In this document: positions 1 to 5,984 of the stretch, in pieces
How positions within the stretch are numbered: the stretch's first letter is position 1
Layout of the letters: every line of letters begins with the position of its first letter
Source: JBCBST01 sp039819115
GTDB taxonomy: Bacteria > Bacteroidota > Rhodothermia > Balneolales > Balneolaceae
NCBI GenBank assembly: GCA_039819115.1
Contig: JBCBST010000080.1
Span: 1-14,922 of the forward strand
Direction: 5' to 3'
DNA length: 14,922 nucleotides
The notes under the pieces: generated by a model
Databases searched by the model: none
What the model was told of the DNA's origin: nothing
The model's input: the letters and a program-made list of their open reading frames with translations, nothing else
Made by a program: the position numbers and the translations under genes

Positions 1-25
1 ACTTCAATTTTTCCAACAGGATCAA

Positions 26-523
26 GTGCGGGAATATGATAATCATGTAAATAACTTCTTATGTATCGCTCTTTTTACAATACTTTCTCTGGTGTTCATA
101 TTTTCCTGCTCCAGCAACAAAGACCTTGTTTCTGATGGTAGTACTGGTACAGGAAATGCCCAAGGTGAGCTCAATAACCTGGACTATGCAGTCGACCTGA
201 CCACACATTTAATGCGCATTAGTGGCCTGAATGTGAGAGGAAGTGGAGCTGATGCCGTTATTACGGTACGTGGTTCTGAATCAAACACATTTAGTGCAAG
301 CAGCATACGCGGAGCAGAAGATGATGATCCGCAAACTGCGTATGGATCAGGTGGTGGTGAGCCTCTGTTTATATTCAATGATATTCAGGTAAACAGCTAT
401 GCTGAATTATATAACATAGTTACCCCCGATGACATCAAAAGCATAAGAGTGTTGAAAGGTCCAGAAGCATCTGCATATGGAGCCCGGGCGTTTAATGGTG
501 TTATTGTCATTAAGTCCAAATAG
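26..523 (+). CDS. Lipoprotein consisting of a solitary TonB-receptor plug domain (copy 1)
   Basis: This is a 165-residue lipoprotein with a hydrophobic segment (about residues 11-26) and a lipobox ending in Cys28 (IFSC). After a short linker, residues 52-165 form a TonB-dependent-receptor plug-like domain: an AVDLTTHL..ISGLNVRG opening, ITVRGS, EPLFIFNDIQV, and a SusC/RagA-like end TPDDIKSIRVLKGP...YGARAFNGVIVIKSK-stop. The protein stops exactly where a receptor's beta-barrel would begin, so it cannot be a transporter. GTG at 26 is chosen because AGG at 18-20 lies just upstream and no in-frame ATG is present; the frame is open to the left edge, so an earlier start outside the window remains possible. 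It differs from the next gene mainly by a roughly 17-residue acidic insert (around residues 90-108). The domain family is clear; the function is unknown. A role as a decoy, scaffold or adaptor at the envelope is only inference. Confidence 0.8.
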   Translation: MREYDNHVNNFLCIALFTILSLVFIFSCSSNKDLVSDGSTGTGNAQGELNNLDYAVDLTTHLMRISGLNVRGSGADAVITVRGSESNTFSASSIRGAEDDDPQTAYGSGGGEPLFIFNDIQVNSYAELYNIVTPDDIKSIRVLKGPEASAYGARAFNGVIVIKSK

Positions 524-607
524 AACGCTTTAATAGCGAAGCTTCTCTATTTGTTAGGTGATCGTTCAAAATTATGTAAAGTGTAGTCTGTTTCGTTTCT
601 GATCCTC

Positions 608-615
608 TAGATTTG
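608..615 (+). promoter_or_regulatory. Candidate Bacteroidota-type -7 box (TAGATTTG)
   Basis: TAGATTTG matches the Bacteroidota TAnnTTTG -7 consensus exactly and sits 54 nt before the ATG of the second plug lipoprotein. No good TTTG -33 element is visible about 20 nt upstream, so this is a candidate only. If real, the second copy has its own promoter. The rest of the 524-669 gap shows no convincing terminator; a 4-bp stem at 526-538 is too weak. Confidence 0.35.
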
Positions 616-669
616 CTGCTTTCTAATTAATAAGTTGATCAGAATTAGCATGTAATCAGGGTTGACGAA

Positions 670-1104
670 ATGAAGCAGTTTTACGCATTGGTTTTATTAG
701 GTTTTATGTACGCGGGGTGTTCATCAACGAACGAGCTCGCCGATAGTGAAAAAGAAAATGGCGACGACATAAATACCAGCGTTGCGGTATCATCAAATGA
801 GCTTGACCGACTGGATTATGCCGTTGACCTCACTACACATCTCTTCAAGATTTCAGGATTAAACATCAGAGGCCGTGGAGCCAATGCCATCATCACGGTA
901 AGAGGGTCAGAAGGCAATACATTTTTCGGCGGTGGCAGCGAGCCTATGTTTGTGATTAACCAGCTTCAGGTGCAAAGTTACGCTGAAGTGTACAATATGA
1001 TCACTCCGGACGATATAAAGAGCATCAAAGTCCTGAAAGGCCCGGACGCCGCAATTTATGGATCGCGAGGGTCGAATGGTGTGATCATCATAAAAACAAA
1101 GTAA
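670..1104 (+). CDS. Lipoprotein consisting of a solitary TonB-receptor plug domain (copy 2)
   Basis: This 144-residue paralogue of the preceding gene starts at ATG 670 with AGGG at 658-661 as a well-spaced ribosome binding site. A classic lipoprotein signal ends at Cys17 (YAGC), followed by a polar linker (about 18-45) and the plug-like domain at 48-144. By hand alignment about 67 of 92 residues are identical to copy 1, including the invariant TPDDIKSI-VLKGP block; the linkers and signal peptides are unrelated. It ends NGVIIIKTK-stop, the point where SusC/RagA receptors continue into the barrel. The acidic insert of copy 1 is absent. The gene ends 6 nt before the end of a convergent gene and I see no terminator between them. 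Outer-membrane or periplasmic anchoring is expected from the lipobox; the biochemical role is unknown. Confidence 0.85.
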   Translation: MKQFYALVLLGFMYAGCSSTNELADSEKENGDDINTSVAVSSNELDRLDYAVDLTTHLFKISGLNIRGRGANAIITVRGSEGNTFFGGGSEPMFVINQLQVQSYAEVYNMITPDDIKSIKVLKGPDAAIYGSRGSNGVIIIKTK

Positions 1105-1110
1105 TCGTTT

Positions 1111-1959
1111 TTAAGCTGTTTCCATCCACCACTCGGTGGTCTGATCAATAAACCGAACAATTTTTTCTTGTTGATAGTCTACCGTAGTCAATTCGGAAAA
1201 CGGTAATACTGCACCTTGTAACTTTTCCGGCAACCATTGCCCAAAGGCAAGTTCCGGCGCATCATCATAAGAGATGACCTCATCCTTCTTTCGTTGGGTT
1301 ACATACACGTAAGGCTCGTCGACCAGGGTGTCGTGAATGGCATATCCAACAGAAAATGATCGCAGAACGGCACCTGTAGAATCTAACTCCAGGGGGATGG
1401 ATATCCCATGATCAAAATGATGCGGCCACGTTCTGATTTCGGAAGCCTGTTCAAACGGGCTGGCTACCGATTCCAGTAACCGTTGACTATTAGAGCGGTG
1501 TAAAGCCAGTTGGTTGAGTAGCTCATCATCTGGCATTTGGAATGGCGAAACATGACCTACCGGATGATCAGGCAGTTCAAAATGCATCGTTCTTTCCAGG
1601 AGCGACGTATCTACATCAAAATCGGGAAGGCGCTCTTTCATCCAGTCAAATACTTCCTGAAATGGTTTTTTATTCAGTTCGAGCGTGCAAAGCAGGTGGT
1701 CATCTTCCGATACGATCCGTAAAGAAAAAGAAGGAAGGTGGACCACTATTTTTATTTTGTCATCGATCACACGGCCCTCAAACTGACTGAGTTGATGATT
1801 CCAGGCCATATTGGTGTGGCTGTCATCCTCTGCCGTCGCGGTAAGATACTTGCCGGCCAGCGCGATGAATTGAACAGCGTAGTGCAGTTGGTTTTGAGCT
1901 TCGTTTAATCGTGAAGCTTCGAAGGAGGAAACGGAATCCCATTGAAACGTGAATAACAT
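1111..1959 (-). CDS. Conserved uncharacterised cytosolic protein (WPHHFD/GAVL family)
   Basis: This 282-residue protein has no signal peptide and no membrane segment, so it is probably cytosolic. From memory it belongs to a widespread family without an assigned function. Motifs I believe are conserved are DDSHTN (45-50, inside an N-terminal helical region LHYAVQFIALAGKYL), WPHHFD (178-183), EPYVYV (215-220), GQW (240-242) and GAVL-FSEL (249-257). The His-His-Asp cluster could be a metal or catalytic site, but that is inference. The start is ATG at 1959, with a G-rich ribosome binding site (GTGGGG, 1972-1967 on this strand) spaced 7 nt from it. That site lies in the 3' arm of a long inverted repeat, which suggests translational control. 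The gene converges on the plug-lipoprotein pair and is read in the same direction as the FG-GAP gene upstream, 147 nt away, so it is probably transcribed separately. Confidence 0.8.
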   Translation of the reverse strand: MLFTFQWDSVSSFEASRLNEAQNQLHYAVQFIALAGKYLTATAEDDSHTNMAWNHQLSQFEGRVIDDKIKIVVHLPSFSLRIVSEDDHLLCTLELNKKPFQEVFDWMKERLPDFDVDTSLLERTMHFELPDHPVGHVSPFQMPDDELLNQLALHRSNSQRLLESVASPFEQASEIRTWPHHFDHGISIPLELDSTGAVLRSFSVGYAIHDTLVDEPYVYVTQRKKDEVISYDDAPELAFGQWLPEKLQGAVLPFSELTTVDYQQEKIVRFIDQTTEWWMETA

Positions 1960-1966
1960 ATGTACA

Positions 1967-2038
1967 CCCCACTTAGTTTATACCGACCATGCTCTCTTAC
2001 CAGGTTGTCTGGTATAAACTAATTAATGGCTTGTGGGG
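1967..2038 (-). promoter_or_regulatory. Structured leader: inverted repeat sequestering the ribosome binding site
   Basis: A perfect 12-bp inverted repeat (TTAGTTTATACC at 1973-1984 and GGTATAAACTAA at 2011-2022) is extended by a second perfect 6-bp pair (CCCCAC at 1967-1972 and GTGGGG at 2033-2038), with a 10-nt bulge on one side. In the minus-strand transcript the GTGGGG next to the ATG at 1959 is the likely Shine-Dalgarno, and it pairs with the distal CCCCAC. The 26-nt spacer contains a competing hairpin, TACCAG-N5-CTGGTA (1998-2014), whose 1998-2014 pairing uses four bases (2011-2014) of the long stem, so the two folds exclude each other at their tops. This resembles an RNA switch, a thermosensor or an autoregulatory site. 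Reading it instead as a DNA operator dyad is equally possible. Confidence 0.55.
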
Positions 2039-2106
2039 AGTAATATCAATTCAAAACGAAGGTATTTATAAAAAATAACGTTTGGCTGATGGTGCTTTAC
2101 CTCTCG

Positions 2107-5100
2107 TTATTTGATGAGCATCATCTTTCGGGTCTGGACAAACGAGCCCGCCTCAAGCCGGTACAAATAGAAACCAGAGGCTAATCGTGAGGCATCAAAT
2201 TGTACCTGCTGTGTGCCCGCCGAATAGGGAGCATTGTTAATCAGTACGGCTACTCTTCTGCCCAGAATGTCATATACGCTAAGTGTTACGTTGGTGGGTT
2301 GTGCCAGCCGGAATTCAATGGTGGTAGTGGGGTTAAACGGGTTCGGATAGTTTTGTGATAACCGGTATTCCAGCGGGTTTTCCGTCTCTTCCACGTTGGT
2401 TACTACAATTCCTGAAGACGGGCTGAATACTAATGCACGACTTGAAATCAGAGCGTCCCGCCCATCAAATTGTTTGACAACGGCTACATCATAAAACCCA
2501 TCTCCATTAAAATCGCCGGTTGCGGGTTTAGAACGAAGGAAAACGCCGGTTCCGGTAGATGTAGGCCCGGCCTCGGCTAACGTATATGCCGGAGTGCTGG
2601 CCGGCTGATTTATTCCCTTTGCTTTTAAAGCGGCATCCATTCCACCCCTGAAGATAACAGCATCGGCATGGCCCGAAAAACCACCGGGTGTGAAGTATAA
2701 ATCCTGGTGGTTCTCACCGTCGTTTTTGGGCATGAAATGAATAACGGCACCAAAAAAGGTGGTCAATGTATCGCTTCCAAAGCTACCCACATCATTTGGG
2801 GTGACATACAAAAAGTAATCGGGTTCGGCGTCCATATCTTCACCACCTTTATACACCGTAATGGTTGGCAGTTTAGGTGTTCCGGACCCCTGATCGGTAA
2901 GTACGGCAATATCACTGAACCCATCTCCATCAAAGTCGCCACCGCTTACCTGAGCTCCAAAGGCATACGTGGTTTGGGTTTCCTCCGGATTCGGTTCCAG
3001 GATAGCCATTGGGGTGGTAAGGGTATCATTTCCCGGAGTAGAGAAATCCCGGCCGGGGTACACAAATACTCCGCCACTGGAATTGGACTTCCTGTTATAA
3101 TTCACCAGCCCGATGGCAAAGTCACCAATGCCATCACCGTTTACATCTCCCACATGGTCTGCTACATTCCCAACCTGGAGAAAACTGAACGGAGTAATGG
3201 TGGAATCATTTATAAACTCCACGGTTACATCGGGTGCATCGTAGGTGGTGTTGGTGCCCAGGTAAATCCAAGCCTTGTTAATAGGGCTGTTGTTGTTCCG
3301 GGCAAAATTGGTTCCAACCAACAACTCCTCTCCGGGAATACCATCCACGTTGCCAATATTCTGCATAACGTAGGGTGCCGAATTAGCGTCTACGTCACCT
3401 AACACTTCCAAATTGAACTCAGCAAAAGCCTGAATAGTATCGGTTGGAATGGTGGCTTTCTTAGGTTTATCGATGGTAAGAGTTTCTGAATCGAAAGCCC
3501 GTATTATAAAGTTGTCTTCAACGGTTGCGTTATCAATGGGAGTAGCTACGGTATAGTGGTGATATGTACCGTCGCTTGTTAACCGGCTTTCATTTGAAAC
3601 AGCGTCATTGGGGTTGTCTTCCTCTTCTTCGCCTGAATCATAGTAGTTGATATAGGTATTGTTATACTGGCTACAGGATGGGGAAGAATCGGAACAGCTG
3701 TATCCATATTCCACATAGGCAAACCCTGAACTATAATAGAGTTGCAATTCTTCTTGTGTTACGGTTTGGTTGGTTTCCAGCTTTGCTGCTATCCGGTATA
3801 TCTCTGAGATTCGACTTAACTCAGATACACTGCTTCTGTTTTGTGCTGAATATTGGGAGCGATTGGTAATGGTGGAGTACCAAAGCCCACGGGTGCTTGT
3901 TTGTGGATTGGCATATCCATTATAGTAGTACGGATACTGGGTGTAAGAATAGTAGTATGGCCGGCTGCTACAGGAATTATAAGAGCAGGGGTACATGGTT
4001 TGGTCATTGGTAACGGTAGTCATATTGGAACAGCTCTGGTACAAATCAGACGAGGTACAGCTTGAATAATTTCCTTGTTGCCAGATTAATGCGATGGGTT
4101 CATCGTCTTCGTTTTGACTCAGAACGGCCTTCCCCGGATCCTGGGATAGATCAGGTTGAATCACCCGATCAACAAGGCAGTTTGTACTGATGATTTCCGG
4201 TGTTTGAAGTACGGGAGTATCACCGGAAAAATCGATATCGCGAATATCGCACCAGGGAGTTCCGAAATAAACACGCTGGAATCCCCCCAGCTGGAAGGAA
4301 CGGTCATCGGAAGCAAGGATTTCCAGTTCGTCGTCTCCGTCGAAATCGTCAATGAAAAACCGTTTGTCCGCTAATTGTTCACCAGAAGTCCGCTCCCATT
4401 CATGGGAGAAAGCCAGTTCAACATCATCGTTTTCATCAAACCCAAGCTCATACATCATAGACTGAAAGGTTCCGGAAAGCTCTCCCATCACGTAGATACC
4501 TAAACCGGTACCCGAAATGGATTCAGCCAAAAACATGCGGGGAGCTGACGAGAAGTCGGCACCCAGATCCGAAAGGTTGAACTCCGTAAACCGGGTTGGC
4601 GTAGCCTCATCTCCTTTACCAAAAATGATGATGCATTCATCGAATGCGTTAAAGGTGTTTTCGCACAGCAACACATCGCCGAAGGCGTCGCCATCAAAAA
4701 AGCCGGGCAGGGAATACGACAAACTGTAGTATCGCTGTTCGGATACCAGCTCCGAATCGCTGCTGTTCACGATGAACGCTTCATCCACATCCGTAGAAAT
4801 GGAGTGCATTTCTATGTAGCCACTGTTGCTATTCACAGAAGCAACTTCTGTAATACCGTCTCCATCCAAATCACCAACAGGAAAATAGGTGCCGTCTACA
4901 AAACTGGCATGGGTCACTTCGCCGGAAGCGTCGTAGGAAAGAAAGGTGGTAACCATATTGTAGGAGTTCGTAAATCCTCTCAGATCTCTCCAGGTCTCCC
5001 AGTGTTGTATAAAATCAGGTGCTCCATCATCATTCAGATCTCCGGCGGGTAACCCGGTATTGGATGGATCGGCAAAACGATCTTTCTCATCCGAATCAAT

Positions 5101-5208
5101 GCTTTTTATCATTGCAATCGGATTGACGACCTCGGGAGATGATTGACCGATCAGATTACTGGTTAAAAGAGCGATAAACATGCCAACAAGAAATCCCGTA
5201 CGTATCAT
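2107..5208 (-). CDS. Secreted FG-GAP/VCBS beta-propeller protein with T9SS type A sorting tail
   Basis: This is a 1033-residue protein exported by Sec and then by the type IX secretion system. I chose ATG at 5208 because it starts a clean signal peptide (MIRTGFLVGMFIALLTSNLIGQ, cleaved near residue 21); a TTG 57 nt earlier would bury it behind 19 polar residues. Calcium-binding FG-GAP motifs lie at about 57-66 (DLNDDGAPDF), 113-122, 288-297, 688-697 (DVNGDGIGDF), 758-767 and 899-908, as in integrin-alpha-like propellers. Between the two propeller halves is a Tyr/Ser/Cys-rich insert (about 381-533). Residues 948-1033 form the sorting domain (YPNPFNPTTTIEF, YDILGRRV, SGFYLYRL, KMMLIK). The protein is probably released or anchored at the cell surface; its ligand is unknown. 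It is the last gene of the probable kinase-regulator operon. Confidence 0.9.
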   Translation of the reverse strand: MIRTGFLVGMFIALLTSNLIGQSSPEVVNPIAMIKSIDSDEKDRFADPSNTGLPAGDLNDDGAPDFIQHWETWRDLRGFTNSYNMVTTFLSYDASGEVTHASFVDGTYFPVGDLDGDGITEVASVNSNSGYIEMHSISTDVDEAFIVNSSDSELVSEQRYYSLSYSLPGFFDGDAFGDVLLCENTFNAFDECIIIFGKGDEATPTRFTEFNLSDLGADFSSAPRMFLAESISGTGLGIYVMGELSGTFQSMMYELGFDENDDVELAFSHEWERTSGEQLADKRFFIDDFDGDDELEILASDDRSFQLGGFQRVYFGTPWCDIRDIDFSGDTPVLQTPEIISTNCLVDRVIQPDLSQDPGKAVLSQNEDDEPIALIWQQGNYSSCTSSDLYQSCSNMTTVTNDQTMYPCSYNSCSSRPYYYSYTQYPYYYNGYANPQTSTRGLWYSTITNRSQYSAQNRSSVSELSRISEIYRIAAKLETNQTVTQEELQLYYSSGFAYVEYGYSCSDSSPSCSQYNNTYINYYDSGEEEEDNPNDAVSNESRLTSDGTYHHYTVATPIDNATVEDNFIIRAFDSETLTIDKPKKATIPTDTIQAFAEFNLEVLGDVDANSAPYVMQNIGNVDGIPGEELLVGTNFARNNNSPINKAWIYLGTNTTYDAPDVTVEFINDSTITPFSFLQVGNVADHVGDVNGDGIGDFAIGLVNYNRKSNSSGGVFVYPGRDFSTPGNDTLTTPMAILEPNPEETQTTYAFGAQVSGGDFDGDGFSDIAVLTDQGSGTPKLPTITVYKGGEDMDAEPDYFLYVTPNDVGSFGSDTLTTFFGAVIHFMPKNDGENHQDLYFTPGGFSGHADAVIFRGGMDAALKAKGINQPASTPAYTLAEAGPTSTGTGVFLRSKPATGDFNGDGFYDVAVVKQFDGRDALISSRALVFSPSSGIVVTNVEETENPLEYRLSQNYPNPFNPTTTIEFRLAQPTNVTLSVYDILGRRVAVLINNAPYSAGTQQVQFDASRLASGFYLYRLEAGSFVQTRKMMLIK

Positions 5209-5268
5209 AGCTGTCTTTATTTGTGCTGAGTTTGGGTTAAAAATGCCTACAAAAGAAGTATCCAAGCC

Positions 5269-5286
5269 ATACCGGAAACCCGGTAT
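5269..5286 (-). other. Intercistronic hairpin between response regulator and FG-GAP gene
   Basis: ATACCGG (5269-5275) and CCGGTAT (5280-5286) form a perfect 7-bp stem with a 4-nt loop, starting 3 nt after the stop of the response regulator. On the minus strand, which is the transcribed direction, no U-run follows the stem, so it is not a standard terminator there. The T-run (5286-5290) follows it on the plus strand, where there is no gene to terminate. A processing or stability element that separates expression of the two-component genes from the secreted protein is a reasonable inference. Confidence 0.45.
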
Positions 5287-5288
5287 TT

Positions 5289-5945
5289 TTACACGATACC
5301 CTGCTTCAGAGCTTTGGAAATGACTTCTCCACGGCTGTGCACCTGAAGCTTTTTGTAAATATTTTTGGTGTGTGTGTCTACGGTATAGGGGCTGATATGA
5401 AGTTCAGCCGAAATCATATTGATGGTTAATCCATCTACAAGGTATTTTAATATGGTTTTCTCCCTGGTGGTTAAATCGGTAGTTAGCTGGGAGGTCCGGG
5501 TTTTTTTTCCGGAAAGCAGATGAAGCATTTTTTTGGCGATTACCGGAGAAATAGGGGCGCCCCCCGCAATCATGGTGTTAATCCCCTTGAGGATCTCAGA
5601 ACCCGGAGTACGTTTTAGCAGATAGCCATCAGCACCGTTTGTGATAGCTTCAAACACACGGTCATCATCTTCAAATATGGTAAGAATGATAATCTTAACC
5701 TCTGGAAACAGCTCTTTGAAACGGGGGATGGCTTCAATGCCTGACATTCCGGGAAGACCTACGTCTTGTAAAATCAGATCTGGTTTGGGACTGGATTCAT
5801 ACTGGTTCAGTGCCCGTTCAATACTGTCCGTAACCAGATTCAGTTCAAGGTTCTGACCAAGTGGCACAAGCTGAGAGAGCGATTCTCTGAATACCGGATC
5901 ATCTTCAATGACCCAAATCGAATGGGTTACTTTTTCTTGCATCAT
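5289..5945 (-). CDS. NarL/FixJ-family response regulator (REC + LuxR HTH)
   Basis: This 218-residue DNA-binding response regulator has a receiver domain (about 9-125) with the acidic pocket Glu14/Asp15/Asp16, phosphoacceptor Asp61 (LILQDVGLPGMSG), switch Thr89 and Lys111. The LuxR-type helix-turn-helix is at about 157-214 (LTTREKTILKYLVDGLTINMISAELHISPYTVDTH, split here only by the usual turn). Family knowledge: it is phosphorylated by a HisKA_3 kinase and then binds promoters as a dimer. The gene begins 39 nt after the end of the kinase gene on the same strand and is almost certainly its partner. Two adjacent ATGs (5945, 5942) could each start it; no Shine-Dalgarno is visible, as is common in this group. 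All key residues are present, so it should be active. Targets are not known; the downstream FG-GAP gene is a candidate. Confidence 0.95.
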   Translation of the reverse strand: MMQEKVTHSIWVIEDDPVFRESLSQLVPLGQNLELNLVTDSIERALNQYESSPKPDLILQDVGLPGMSGIEAIPRFKELFPEVKIIILTIFEDDDRVFEAITNGADGYLLKRTPGSEILKGINTMIAGGAPISPVIAKKMLHLLSGKKTRTSQLTTDLTTREKTILKYLVDGLTINMISAELHISPYTVDTHTKNIYKKLQVHSRGEVISKALKQGIV

Positions 5946-5984
5946 GTAATTAACACATATCCGCGATAACGGACTATACCGGGA

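Noticed and set aside
1126..1139. CCACC-ACTC-GGTGG hairpin near the end of the convergent genes as a possible terminator
   Set aside because: It lies inside the coding region of the 1111-1959 gene and no T-run follows on either strand at the right place.
1967..2038. Inverted repeat interpreted as a MITE or insertion-sequence end
   Set aside because: Only one copy is visible, no target-site duplication is seen, and the arms are 26 nt apart with no coding content.
2707..3402. 231-codon open frame opposite the FG-GAP gene
   Set aside because: It is antisense to a clearly coding region; its length follows from the codon bias of the real gene and no domain is recognisable.
5955..5980. Imperfect dyad (ACTATACCG...CGGTAGT) between kinase and regulator genes
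   Set aside because: The pairing is interrupted and short; nothing distinguishes it from chance in a 39-nt gap.
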